From: an uncultured Alistipes sp.
Lineage (GTDB): Bacteria > Bacteroidota > Bacteroidia > Bacteroidales > Rikenellaceae
DNA: 39,116 nt
Assembly (NCBI GenBank): GCA_900769745.1
Contig: CAAGHX010000228.1
Span: 1 to 39,116, forward strand
Direction of reading: 5' to 3'
The translations under genes and the position numbers were made by a program. The notes under the pieces were generated by a model. That model did no database searches, was not told the origin of the DNA, and worked only from the letters and a program-made list of their open reading frames with translations. Of the stretch, positions 7,498 through 15,584 are shown in pieces; within the stretch, counting starts at the first letter, position 1, and each line of letters opens with the position of its first letter.

Positions 7498-9444
7498 TTA
7501 CTCCATCTTGTTTGCTTCGATCTCGGCGTTAACGAGCGATGTGATGTGTGCGGCAAACTCGGCGATAGTCATCGAGCCCTTGTCGCCCTCACCCTGTACA
7601 CGTACCGATACCTTGCCCTCTGCTGCCTCTTTCTCGCCGACAATCAAAAGGAATGGGATACGCTTGAGCTCGTTGTCACGAATCTTACGACCAATCTTTT
7701 CGTTACGCTCGTCCACCTGAACGCGTACATCCGACTTAGCCAATGTCTTAGCTACCTCGTTTGCGTAGTCGTTGAACTTCTCCGAGATAGGCAGGATAAC
7801 CGCCTGGTCAGGAGTGAGCCACAATGGGAACTTACCTGCTGTGTGCTCCAAGAGAACAGCTACGAAACGCTCCATAGAACCAAATGGTGCGCGGTGAATC
7901 ATGATTGGACGGTGCAACTTATCGTCGTTGCCCTTGTAAGTAAGGTCGAAACGCTCTGGGAGGTTGTAGTCAACCTGGATAGTACCGAGCTGCCAGCTGC
8001 GGCCCAATGCGTCCTTCACCATAAAGTCCAACTTAGGACCATAGAAAGCTGCCTCGCCAAGCTCAACAGTTGTGTTAAGACCCTTCTCCTGGCAAGCCTG
8101 GATGATAGCGCTCTCTGCCTTCTCCCAGTTCTCGTCTGAGCCGATGTACTTCTCGGTGTTGTTAGGATCGCGCAATGAAATCTGAGCTGTGTAGTTCTCG
8201 AACTTCAAAGTGCGGAAGATGTAGAGCACGATATCGATAACCTTCTCGAACTCCTCCAAGAGCTGGTCGGGGCGTACGAAGAGGTGAGCATCGTCCTGAG
8301 TAAAGCTACGCACACGTGTAAGACCGTGCAACTCGCCCGACTGCTCGTAACGATATACTGTACCAAACTCTGCCAAACGAACAGGGAGATCCTTATATGA
8401 GCGTGGCTTCGAACGGTAAATCTCGCAGTGGTGAGGACAGTTCATAGGCTTGAGCAAGTACTCCTCACCCTCGAATGGAGTGTGGATAGGCTGGAATGAA
8501 TCCTTACCATACTTTGCGTAGTGGCCCGATGTAACATACAAATCCTTGTTACCGATGTGTGGAGTGATTACCTGCATATAGCCGTAATCCTTCTGAATCT
8601 GGCGCAAGAAACGCTCCAAGCGGTCGCGCAACTCGGCACCCTTAGGAAGCCACATTGGAAGACCCTGGCCTACTCTCTGAGAGAACATAAAGAGCTCCAA
8701 ATCCTTACCCAACTTACGGTGGTCGCGCTTCTTAGCCTCCTCAATCATAGCCAAGTACTCGTCGAGCATCGACTTCTTGGGGAACGATACACCATAGATA
8801 CGAGTGAGCATCTTGTTCTTCTCGTTACCGCGCCAGTAAGCACCCGCAACAGATGTGAGCTTTACAGCCTTGATGAAACCTGTGTTAGGGATGTGTGGAC
8901 CACGGCAGAGGTCGGTGAACTCGCCATTTGTATAGAATGAGATGGTGCCATCCTCCAAGTCCTGGATAAGCTCCACCTTGTATTGGTCGCCCTTCTCGGT
9001 AAAGGTCTTGAGTGCCTCGGCCTTCGATACCTCTGAACGAACGAGCTCCTCCTTCTGGCGAGCAAGCTCCTGCATCTTCTTCTCGATAGCTGGAAGGTCA
9101 CCCTCGGTGATAGGTGTTGGAGAGTCAACGTCGTAGTAGAAACCGTTGTCGATGGCTGGACCGATACCAAACTTAATGCCTGGATAGAGGGTCTGCAAAG
9201 CCTCAGCCAACAGGTGAGATGATGTGTGCCAGAAGGCGTGCTTGCCCTCAGCGTCGTCCCACTTGTAGAATTTAATTGTAGCGTCCTCCTCGATGCTGCG
9301 GCTCATATCAACCGTTGCATCGTTTACCGAAGCGGCCAAACAGTCGGCAGCGAGACGAGGGCTGATGCTCTCGGCTACTTGGTAAGCTGTTGTTCCTTTG
9401 GCAAACTCCTTCACGTTGCCATCAGGAAAAGTGATTTTAATCAT
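7498..9444 (-). CDS. thrS: Threonyl-tRNA synthetase
   Basis: This full-length 648-residue class II enzyme charges tRNA-Thr with threonine in the cytoplasm. The domains in order are TGS (1-62), the editing/SAD region (to about 240), the catalytic core with MNCPHHCEIYR and RVRSFTQDDAHLF (motif 2), motif 3 in the MIHRAPFGSMERF region, and the anticodon-binding domain from about 540 (the VDERNEKIGRKIRDNEL region). The zinc-binding Cys is in MNCPHH. The ATG at 9444 is clear. The 84-base gap to the upstream stop holds a stem-loop (9470-9518) that may regulate it. infC follows, as in many bacteria. Confidence 0.97.
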   Translation of the reverse strand: MIKITFPDGNVKEFAKGTTAYQVAESISPRLAADCLAASVNDATVDMSRSIEEDATIKFYKWDDAEGKHAFWHTSSHLLAEALQTLYPGIKFGIGPAIDNGFYYDVDSPTPITEGDLPAIEKKMQELARQKEELVRSEVSKAEALKTFTEKGDQYKVELIQDLEDGTISFYTNGEFTDLCRGPHIPNTGFIKAVKLTSVAGAYWRGNEKNKMLTRIYGVSFPKKSMLDEYLAMIEEAKKRDHRKLGKDLELFMFSQRVGQGLPMWLPKGAELRDRLERFLRQIQKDYGYMQVITPHIGNKDLYVTSGHYAKYGKDSFQPIHTPFEGEEYLLKPMNCPHHCEIYRSKPRSYKDLPVRLAEFGTVYRYEQSGELHGLTRVRSFTQDDAHLFVRPDQLLEEFEKVIDIVLYIFRTLKFENYTAQISLRDPNNTEKYIGSDENWEKAESAIIQACQEKGLNTTVELGEAAFYGPKLDFMVKDALGRSWQLGTIQVDYNLPERFDLTYKGNDDKLHRPIMIHRAPFGSMERFVAVLLEHTAGKFPLWLTPDQAVILPISEKFNDYANEVAKTLAKSDVRVQVDERNEKIGRKIRDNELKRIPFLLIVGEKEAAEGKVSVRVQGEGDKGSMTIAEFAAHITSLVNAEIEANKME

Positions 9445-9469
9445 AGTGTCTATCTAAATTTTATGTTTT

Positions 9470-9518
9470 GAGCCAACCGCCGCTTCCACAATTACGAGAC
9501 GGAATACGGTTTCGGCTC
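9470..9518 (-). promoter_or_regulatory. Candidate thrS leader stem-loop with tRNA-Thr anticodon-like loop
   Basis: Read on the - strand, GAGCC and AACCG pair with CGGTT and GGCTC (2-base bulge). After an internal loop, TTCCGT pairs with GTGGAA (two G-U pairs) and closes a 9-base loop starting CTCGTAA. CTCGTAA has the form of a tRNA-Thr(CGU) anticodon loop: C32, U33, CGU, A37, A38. The stem ends 25 bases before the thrS ATG. There is no T-run, so it is not a terminator. In E. coli, ThrRS represses its own message through such mimicry. No experimental support is visible from sequence. Confidence 0.5.
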
Positions 9519-9528
9519 TGTTAATTCT

Positions 9529-9777
9529 TTAGTTTTGTGCCTTATCTGAGTTGTTCTCGGCCTCCTCTTTCTTGCGCTTTCTGCGGAAGTGGCTGAGGAC
9601 AAAAGAACCCGCAGCAATAAATATCAAAGCCTCGGAGATGATGTATACCCATCTTATTGGCTCGCCAGAGATGATTTTGTAGGCATCTGCACCCAATCCC
9701 ATCACCGAGAGCACTGCGACAGCTACCCACAACACCAAGTTGCTTCGTGAATCTCTATTTACTCCTTGCTCTAGCAT
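9529..9777 (-). CDS. Small two-helix membrane protein of unknown function
   Basis: This 82-residue protein has two predicted transmembrane helices, about residues 14-33 and 42-62. A very basic stretch (HFRRKRKKEE) at 63-72 follows, which should sit in the cytoplasm, then an acidic, Asn-rich tail. I do not recognise a family. It lies 28 bases after pdxA and 84 bases before thrS on the same strand, so it is probably co-transcribed with pdxA. The ATG at 9777 is the first start in the frame. It is short but likely real because of its coherent membrane topology and tight position in the unit. Confidence 0.7.
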   Translation of the reverse strand: MLEQGVNRDSRSNLVLWVAVAVLSVMGLGADAYKIISGEPIRWVYIISEALIFIAAGSFVLSHFRRKRKKEEAENNSDKAQN

Positions 9778-9805
9778 TGTTCAATCAAATTTTGAATACT
9801 CTCTG

Positions 9806-10903
9806 TTACTCCTCTCCCTGCTCAGGCAGTTTAAGATCCTTCACCGATACGTCGCGCCCCTTCTCACGCTCGAAGCGCTGCAATGGGTTGGCGTTCCACT
9901 CGGCCCACTCCGTACGGTTGCGAACGATGTCGATAGCGGCATAGATAGCGTTGCGCATCGACTGAGGGTCGGCTATGCCCTTGCCTGCGATGTCGTAGGC
10001 TGTGCCGTGGTCGGGCGATGTGCGTACAACCGAGAGACCCGCTGTGAAGTTCACACCATCGGGCGAAAGTGTCTTGAATGGTGTGAGGCCCTGGTCGTGG
10101 TACATTGCCAAGATTGCGTCGTACTTAGCATAGCTACCGCTGGCAAACAATCCGTCGGCAGGGAATGGTCCAAATGCCAGTACGCCCTGGCCAAATGCCT
10201 CCTCGATGGCTGGCTTGATAATCTCCTGCTCCTCAGAGCCGAGCATACCTCCCTCACCTGCGTGGGGGTTGAGCGCGAGCACTGCGATGCGTGGCTCCAC
10301 GATGCCAAAGTCGGCCTTGAGTGTAGAGCGCAGGGTATTGAGCGACTGCATAATCTTCTCCTTCGAGATGCTGCTGCTAACCTCTGCAACGGGGATATGT
10401 ATCGTAACAAGGCCCACTCTGAGGCGGTCGCTGCACATAATCATCATTGGCTCGCCCTCTGCGTTGGCCGCTACAAACTCTGTGTGGCCAGTGTAAGGGA
10501 AGCTCTCGCTCTGCGCTGTCTCCTTGCTGATGGGGGCTGTTACCATAGCCTCAATCTTACCATCGTTAAGGTCGGCCATAGCCTTCTCGAGTGCCTCGAC
10601 TGCGGCCTTGCCAGCCTCAGCCGATGCTACGCCTGGGGTAGGGGTTGCCTCGCCACACTCCACAAGATTTACCTTGCCAAAGCGAGCCTCACGAGCCGAT
10701 GGTACGATGTTGAACTCCACCTTCTCGCCCTCCTCGCTATCGAGCAGCGGCATATATGTTTTGGCGGCCTTCAACGAACCATACACAACGGGGGTGAAAA
10801 TCTCCGTTATGCGGCTGTCGGCAAGTATCTTGAGGATAACTTCCCAGCCCACGCCGTTGATGTCGCCTTGTGTAATTCCTATCTTTGGTCTATATTCTGA
10901 CAT
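9806..10903 (-). CDS. pdxA: 4-hydroxythreonine-4-phosphate dehydrogenase
   Basis: PdxA makes the vitamin B6 precursor 3-amino-2-oxopropyl phosphate by NAD-dependent oxidation in the DXP-dependent pathway. The 365-residue protein begins MSEYRPKIGITQGDINGVG, the family's usual N-terminus. The metal ligands are present at H169 (VTIHIPV), H214 (NPHAGE) and H269 (MYHDQG), and the substrate loop TGHTEF at 138-143. A frame extension to TTG at 10921 is unlikely, because the proximal -7 box (10926-10933) puts the transcript start near that codon; ATG at 10903 is chosen. Length is slightly above the E. coli enzyme (about 330). Two tandem promoter boxes and a palindrome lie upstream. Confidence 0.95.
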   Translation of the reverse strand: MSEYRPKIGITQGDINGVGWEVILKILADSRITEIFTPVVYGSLKAAKTYMPLLDSEEGEKVEFNIVPSAREARFGKVNLVECGEATPTPGVASAEAGKAAVEALEKAMADLNDGKIEAMVTAPISKETAQSESFPYTGHTEFVAANAEGEPMMIMCSDRLRVGLVTIHIPVAEVSSSISKEKIMQSLNTLRSTLKADFGIVEPRIAVLALNPHAGEGGMLGSEEQEIIKPAIEEAFGQGVLAFGPFPADGLFASGSYAKYDAILAMYHDQGLTPFKTLSPDGVNFTAGLSVVRTSPDHGTAYDIAGKGIADPQSMRNAIYAAIDIVRNRTEWAEWNANPLQRFEREKGRDVSVKDLKLPEQGEE

Positions 10904-10925
10904 AAATTCAATGTTTTTCAATCAG

Positions 10926-10954
10926 CAAATATACTAATTCAACCAACAAATATA
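10926..10954 (-). promoter_or_regulatory. Tandem pdxA promoter boxes in a 21-bp direct repeat
   Basis: TATATTTG (TAnnTTTG type) occurs twice on the - strand, at 10933-10926 and 10954-10947, exactly 21 bp apart inside a tandem repeat whose two copies differ at two positions. The proximal box is 22 bases from the pdxA ATG. No good -33 element is seen for either. Confidence 0.6.
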
Positions 10955-10975
10955 CTAATAATTTCCAATTATTAG
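10955..10975. promoter_or_regulatory. Perfect palindrome abutting the pdxA promoter
   Basis: CTAATAATT and AATTATTAG form a perfect 9-bp inverted repeat around 3 bases. It sits immediately upstream of the distal TATATTTG box, in the -10 to -33 interval, which is a usual place for a repressor or activator dimer. It is too AT-rich and lacks a T-run to be a terminator. Confidence 0.5.
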
Positions 10976-11007
10976 CCTCTATTGGCTCGAATTGATGCTG
11001 CGAGAAT

Positions 11008-11036
11008 AAAAAAACGGCCTTTTGGGGCCGTTTTGT
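11008..11036 (-). terminator. Terminator after the TrmH-family gene
   Basis: ACGGCC pairs with GGCCGT and the stem extends through A/T pairs; on the - strand it is followed by seven T. It lies 30-57 bases after the stop at 11065 and upstream of the pdxA promoter. Confidence 0.85.
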
Positions 11037-11064
11037 GTTGAAAATGATTATGCTATGACTCTGT

Positions 11065-11802
11065 TTAGAGGCTTCGGCGGCGGAACTCCGAGCAGACGAT
11101 ACCCGTTGCCATCGCCACATTGAGCGACTCCGAGCCTTGACGCGATGCAGGGTAGGATGGAATGAGCAGACGATGCGAGAAGTGCTTGGCGCACTCGTCG
11201 CTTACGCCCTTGCCCTCGTTGCCCATCACAATCACGCCCACAGGCGAAAGCTCTGCATTGTAGATGTTTTTGCCGTCGAGCATAGTGCCATAAACGGGTG
11301 TCTTGGCAGCCGAAGTGGCGGCCAGAAAATCGGCCAGTGGCAGATAGTGTACCCTCACTCGCAGGATGGCTCCCATTGTGGCCTGGATAACCTTGGGGTT
11401 GTAGCAATCAGCGGTATCCATCGAGCAGTATATGTCGCTGATACCGAACCAGTCAGCCAATCGGATTATGGTGCCGAGGTTGCCCGGATTCTGCACTCCG
11501 TCGAGCGCCAGCGTGAGCTTGTCGGCAGGGGCCGATTTAGGCGCAGGGTAGTGTGGCTGCTCGACAACAGCCAGCGATGTCGAGGCTGTCTTGAGCTGCG
11601 AAATGCGCTCCATATCCTTCGCTGAAATTATCTCGGCCTGACCCGCAAAATGGCCCTCCAAAGCGTAGAGGTTTTTGATTTTCAGCTTCGATGAGAGTAT
11701 CTCGCCAATGAGCTTGTCGCCCTCGGCAACGAAGCATCGGTTGAGGTCGCGGGCACGTTTGTCGGCAAGTGAGCGGACAAATTGTATTTCGGCTTTGGTC
11801 AT
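11065..11802 (-). CDS. TrmH/SpoU-family RNA 2'-O-methyltransferase
   Basis: This 245-residue SPOUT protein has all three family motifs: motif 1 DGVQNPGNLGTIIRLAD (101-117, with N107 and R114), motif 2 VIVMGNEGKGVS (190-201) and motif 3 SESLNVAMATGI (224-235). The N-terminal 90 residues resemble the substrate-binding domain of 23S rRNA methyltransferases such as RlmB. It should methylate a ribose 2'-hydroxyl in rRNA or tRNA using SAM; the exact base is unknown. Its ATG overlaps the rnz stop in ATGA, which suggests translational coupling. Confidence 0.9.
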   Translation of the reverse strand: MTKAEIQFVRSLADKRARDLNRCFVAEGDKLIGEILSSKLKIKNLYALEGHFAGQAEIISAKDMERISQLKTASTSLAVVEQPHYPAPKSAPADKLTLALDGVQNPGNLGTIIRLADWFGISDIYCSMDTADCYNPKVIQATMGAILRVRVHYLPLADFLAATSAAKTPVYGTMLDGKNIYNAELSPVGVIVMGNEGKGVSDECAKHFSHRLLIPSYPASRQGSESLNVAMATGIVCSEFRRRSL

Positions 11803-12731
11803 AATCTTTGTCGTTTAGGTTCTATGCTGAATGTCTCCCTCTCGCGGGCAATGTCGGTGGAGGGGAATATCTCGCGGCACTCCGCAAGCAGCTGCTCCAA
11901 ATCCTTGTAGCGCGACGAGAAGTGGCCTATAAGCAGTCGGCCAGCGTTGGCCATCGAAGCTACTTTGGCAGCATCGACAGTCGATGAGTGGCCTCGCTCC
12001 TTGGCGAGCTTCTTCTCGGCTGCGGCGTAGGTGGTCTCGTGGTAGAGCATATCCACCCCCTCGACCATTTTTGCCAGTCGTGCCGAGTAGTTGGTGTCGG
12101 AACAATAGGCATACGAAAGCGGCTCGTAGGGGCGGTATGTGAGCTTAGAATTGGAGATTATCTCGCCCGATTCGAGCTCTATGTCTTCGCCTCGTTTGGC
12201 GGCCACAATCTGCGCCAAAGAGAGTGAGTAACGCTCTATGCTATACTTGCTTACGTTGAGTGGTGGCTCCTTCTGTCGGAACAGATAGCCAGCCGTTGGC
12301 ACTCGGTGACGCAGCGGCAACGACCATATCTCGGTGGTGTCGTTCTCGAAGATTATCTGGTGTTTTGTGGTATCCACCTCGACCCATTCGGGCTTGTATG
12401 GCAGGTCGCTTTCAAAGAGTGTGAGGAATCCCTCCAACATCTCGCCGAAAGGACGTGGGGCATATATGCGCAGGGGCGTGCGACGGCCGTAGAGTCCGAG
12501 TGTCGAGAGCAGCGGAAACAACCCATAGAGGTGGTCGCCGTGCAGGTGCGACAGGAACACAGCTCGCAGCTTGAGCGGAGATATGCCACAACGTGCCATC
12601 TGCCTCTGCACTCCCTCGCCAGCGTCCATCAAGAAGAGTTGCTCGTTGATGTTGACAACCTGTGCCGAGGGGTGTGCTACCGAGGTAGGCTTGGCCGAAG
12701 CATTGCCGAGTATGGTTACCGAGATAGCCAT
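11799..12731 (-). CDS. rnz: Ribonuclease Z
   Basis: RNase Z removes 3' trailers from tRNA precursors. The 310-residue metallo-beta-lactamase-fold protein carries the metal motif SHLHGDH (H62, H64, D66, H67), further ligands in PLRHRVPTAGY and YCSDT, and GHSST near 248 with the final IGHFSSRY. Length matches the family's short form (about 305). The start ATG at 12731 lies 9 bases after the trxB stop, and the end overlaps the methyltransferase start by four bases, so trxB-rnz-methyltransferase form one unit. Confidence 0.95.
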   Translation of the reverse strand: MAISVTILGNASAKPTSVAHPSAQVVNINEQLFLMDAGEGVQRQMARCGISPLKLRAVFLSHLHGDHLYGLFPLLSTLGLYGRRTPLRIYAPRPFGEMLEGFLTLFESDLPYKPEWVEVDTTKHQIIFENDTTEIWSLPLRHRVPTAGYLFRQKEPPLNVSKYSIERYSLSLAQIVAAKRGEDIELESGEIISNSKLTYRPYEPLSYAYCSDTNYSARLAKMVEGVDMLYHETTYAAAEKKLAKERGHSSTVDAAKVASMANAGRLLIGHFSSRYKDLEQLLAECREIFPSTDIARERETFSIEPKRQRL

Positions 12732-12740
12732 TTAGTTGTG

Positions 12741-13664
12741 TTATTTGCTAAGCAGGTAACGCTCGCAGTCGAGTGCGGCGATGCAACCCGAACCAGCGGC
12801 TGTGATAGCCTGGCGGTAGTGTGGGTCCTTCACGTCGCCCGCAGCGAATACGCCTTCGATATTGGTCTTCGATGTGCCTGGGATAACCTTGATGTAACCC
12901 TCCTCGTCGAGCTCCAACTTACCCTTGAAAAGCTCGGTGTTGGGGTGGTGACCGATGGCAAGGAAGAAACCTGTGATGTCGATTTTGGTCTCCTCGCCTG
13001 ATGAGTGGCGAAGCAATGCACCCGTTACGCCATCCTCGTCGCCCAACACCTCCACAGTGTTGTACTCAAACATAACCTTGATGTTTGGCGTGTTGAATAC
13101 TCGCTCCTGCATAGCCTTCGATGCACGGAGGAAAGGCTTTCTTACGATGAGATACACCTGCTTACAGATTGATGCAAGGTAAGTTGCCTCCTCGCAGGCA
13201 GTGTCGCCACCGCCCACCACAGCAACATCCTGCTTGCGGTAGAAGAAGCCGTCGCAAGTGGCGCAGGCACTCACGCCCATGCCTCTAAACTTAGCCTCAG
13301 ACTCCAAACCAAGATACTTTGCCGAAGCACCCGTTGCAACGATAAGTGTCTCAGCCTCAATCTGCTTCTCGCCGTCAATAGTTACGACGAATGGGCGAGC
13401 GTCGAAGTCGATGTTCGTAACGATTCCAAAGCGAACGTCCGCACCAAAACGCTGTGCCTGCTTCTTTAGGTCGGCCATCATAGCTGTACCAGTGATACCC
13501 TCGGGGTAGCCTGGGAAGTTCTCAATCTCGGTGGTTGTTGTGAGCTGACCGCCTGGCTCGATTCCCTCGTAAACGATGGGTGAGAGGTTTGCTCGTGATG
13601 CATAGATAGCCGCAGTAAATCCTGCAGGGCCACTACCAATGATAAGGCATCGTGTCTTTTCCAT
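12741..13664 (-). CDS. trxB: Thioredoxin-disulfide reductase
   Basis: This 307-residue flavoprotein reduces thioredoxin with NADPH. GSGPAG at 10-15 binds FAD, the redox pair lies in ACATCDG (C134 and C137), VVGGGDTACEEA at 149-160 binds NADPH, and GVFAAGDVKDPHYRQ near the C-terminus is the second FAD motif. Length and motif order are those of bacterial low-molecular-weight TrxB. It begins 47 bases after the WG/pseudokinase gene and there is no TAnnTTTG box in that gap, so it may be read from the upstream unit. Confidence 0.97.
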   Translation of the reverse strand: MEKTRCLIIGSGPAGFTAAIYASRANLSPIVYEGIEPGGQLTTTTEIENFPGYPEGITGTAMMADLKKQAQRFGADVRFGIVTNIDFDARPFVVTIDGEKQIEAETLIVATGASAKYLGLESEAKFRGMGVSACATCDGFFYRKQDVAVVGGGDTACEEATYLASICKQVYLIVRKPFLRASKAMQERVFNTPNIKVMFEYNTVEVLGDEDGVTGALLRHSSGEETKIDITGFFLAIGHHPNTELFKGKLELDEEGYIKVIPGTSKTNIEGVFAAGDVKDPHYRQAITAAGSGCIAALDCERYLLSK

Positions 13665-13711
13665 AGTTTTCTCTTTTTCGTGTTTATATCTTTACTCTTT
13701 TCTTTTCTGTT

Positions 13712-14692
13712 TTAGGCTTCGCAGAGAAACATATCTTCTGCGGCGATGACCTCGAGCAGCTTGCCCGAGTAGTCGAATATGTGCCACTCGTTGCCCTGTT
13801 TGGCTCGGCTCTGGCCGCTGATGTGGTCGTAGTCGAGAATCTCAAACTCGGGGGTGATGATGTATCGGCCGCTCTTATCGATAAGTCCCATCTTTTCGCC
13901 AATCTCCACCTCGGCACGACCCTCGTGGAAGTCTGATACCCAAGTGTAGCGAGGCTCGATAATCATCTGATTGTTGCTATCGACAAATCCCCAACCGCCT
14001 GGCTCCTCGACAGCGATTAATCCCTCGATGATGGAGCGTGATGAGAGGTGACCCTCAAGCCTTAGTGGGGTGTAGTAGCCGTTTGTAGCGTCGCTGAGGT
14101 TGAGCTCCTGCTGATAGCTGAAAATCTCCTCGCGGAGCTTGGCGAGGTTCTCCTTATCGCCGCCAAAGAGTTTGGTGGCGTAGTACCAGCGCAGAGGTCG
14201 CAGATTGCCTTTGTTGTCAATGCCGAGATTCTCCTTTCGCAAATTGCCCAGCGAAACATCGGCACCACGCAGCTCCTCCTCTAATCTGTCGATGGCTGCA
14301 AGCAGGCTCTCGGCCTCGGCTCGGTCGTATTGGGCGTTGGCGAGGGCATCGGTGTAAGGAGTAGTGTCGAGAAGTGGCTCGAGCAGAACGTCGCAACTGC
14401 ACTCGCGGCCCATAGCATCGGTGTAGAGCATCTCATCGCGCATAATACGCATAGGAGGCACTATCGCACTTCGCAGATGGCGCTTGAGTATGCAGAATCG
14501 CTCCATTCGGTGCATCGCCACAGCCGAGAATGGTATGGCGAGCAAGTAGCTGCAATTACCAAACCGAACGATGGTCTCGGCAAAGTATGTGGAACGAATT
14601 ATAGGATCGCCCTCCCAGGAGAGCTCTTTCAGAGTCTTGAACGACTCCCGAGGCGTGGTTAGCGCACTGCGCAAATTGGAAATCGTTACCAT
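13712..14692 (-). CDS. Pseudokinase-like protein with C-terminal WG repeats
   Basis: This 326-residue cytoplasmic protein has no signal peptide. Residues 233-315 carry WG-type repeats (GGWGFVDSNNQMIIEP, then MGLIDKSGRYIITPEF and a third, weaker unit). Residues 1-200 align in order with the kinase encoded at 15585-16745. ECSCDVLLEPLLD matches VWIDCLLMPLVEG, LGNLRKENLGI (148-158) matches the catalytic loop HGDLKPENIIV, and RPLRWYYATKLF matches AIDWDAAYLP. The catalytic Asp is Asn, the HRD-type His is Leu, the DFG-type Asp is Arg, and the ATP lysine position reads LLAIPF. I infer a catalytically dead paralog acting as scaffold or sensor. It starts 2 bases after the VWA stop, so the two are probably translationally coupled. 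Confidence 0.75.
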   Translation of the reverse strand: MVTISNLRSALTTPRESFKTLKELSWEGDPIIRSTYFAETIVRFGNCSYLLAIPFSAVAMHRMERFCILKRHLRSAIVPPMRIMRDEMLYTDAMGRECSCDVLLEPLLDTTPYTDALANAQYDRAEAESLLAAIDRLEEELRGADVSLGNLRKENLGIDNKGNLRPLRWYYATKLFGGDKENLAKLREEIFSYQQELNLSDATNGYYTPLRLEGHLSSRSIIEGLIAVEEPGGWGFVDSNNQMIIEPRYTWVSDFHEGRAEVEIGEKMGLIDKSGRYIITPEFEILDYDHISGQSRAKQGNEWHIFDYSGKLLEVIAAEDMFLCEA

Positions 14693-14694
14693 GG

Positions 14695-15549
14695 CTACTG
14701 CATATTTGTTACACTGCGCGAACCAATGTTCACAATCGATAAAAGCTCAATAATCGAGGCATTGTATCCCACCGCAAAGAATGGCGGTGTGGCACCTCGG
14801 CCCTTCATCTCGCAGATGGCACTGTCGAATGCCAACGGCATCACGCTTGAACACTCGGCCAGAAGTCGCAAGTAGCGACCAGCTCCCACAAGCTCATCGG
14901 GCATAGGGAATATGGTGGCGGGAAGTGTTGAGTCGGTAGAGATGTGTATGTTGATAAGCAGCACGTTGCCATCGTCGGTGGCTATGCGCTTGATTTGGGT
15001 GCATACGTCACGCAGCTCGTTGTCGTCACAATCCGAAGCCTCGCCATCGGTGATGTTAATCACAACGGGTGGGAAACTCTGCCTATTCTCGCTCTTGGCG
15101 CACCACTCGGCTGCAAGGTCACGCACCTTGAGCAGTGCCTCATACATCGGTGTATTACCCTCGGCGTGAGGCGCAAACCACTCATTTAGCGAGTGCTGGA
15201 ATATGGTGGCGTGGTCGGCCGAGAACTGCTGCTCATCGGAGAGAATTCGTTGGTGGGGATTGAGTTTTTCAAGCTCGCTCACCGATACCATACCGTCACC
15301 TCCAAGAAGCATCTCCACACTGTCGTTCGAATAGCCAACAACGGCCACATCGTAGTAGTTACGCAGAGAGTCGGTGCGTCGGCAACGGTCAATAAGCTCG
15401 GTAATCAGAGCGTTGGCGATGATTGCCACAGCCTCGGCTTTGCTCATTGTCTTCTTGCCAAATTTCACACTCTCCTGCATCGAGCCCGAACGGTCGAGCG
15501 CGATGATAAATGCGGTACGATGTTGTCGTGTAATCTCTTGGCTATACAT
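14695..15549 (-). CDS. Cytoplasmic von Willebrand factor A protein (TerY-like)
   Basis: The 284-residue protein is a single VWA domain without signal peptide or membrane helix. The MIDAS metal site is complete: DRSGSM (D19, S21, S23), T133 in GNTPM and D168 in NITDGEASD. The C-terminal part (240-284) adds a short hydrophobic segment, FFAVGYNASIIELL. Such free VWA proteins bind partner proteins through a metal ion, and in TerY-type loci they occur with a Ser/Thr kinase and a PP2C phosphatase. Here the partners are a kinase upstream and a kinase-like WG protein downstream. Its own promoter box is at 15575-15582, in the gap after the kinase gene. Confidence 0.88.
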   Translation of the reverse strand: MYSQEITRQHRTAFIIALDRSGSMQESVKFGKKTMSKAEAVAIIANALITELIDRCRRTDSLRNYYDVAVVGYSNDSVEMLLGGDGMVSVSELEKLNPHQRILSDEQQFSADHATIFQHSLNEWFAPHAEGNTPMYEALLKVRDLAAEWCAKSENRQSFPPVVINITDGEASDCDDNELRDVCTQIKRIATDDGNVLLINIHISTDSTLPATIFPMPDELVGAGRYLRLLAECSSVMPLAFDSAICEMKGRGATPPFFAVGYNASIIELLSIVNIGSRSVTNMQ

Positions 15550-15574
15550 CTGTGATGAATGGTGAAATTATCTA

Positions 15575-15582
15575 CAAATATA
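15575..15582 (-). promoter_or_regulatory. Internal promoter for the VWA/pseudokinase pair
   Basis: TATATTTG (TAnnTTTG type) lies 25 bases upstream of the VWA ATG, just after the kinase stop. A TTG lies 20 bases further upstream, inside the kinase's last codons. It would allow the two downstream genes to be expressed without the kinase. Confidence 0.6.
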
Positions 15583-15584
15583 GG

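Noticed and set aside
9470..9518. Stem-loop before thrS considered as a terminator or a tRNA gene
   Set aside because: There is no T-run on either strand for termination, and no acceptor stem, D-arm or T-arm for a tRNA. It is kept as a candidate leader structure only.
9740..10900. 386-codon open frame on the + strand opposite pdxA
   Set aside because: pdxA is certain on the other strand; the translation is rich in Cys, His and Leu with no recognisable domain.
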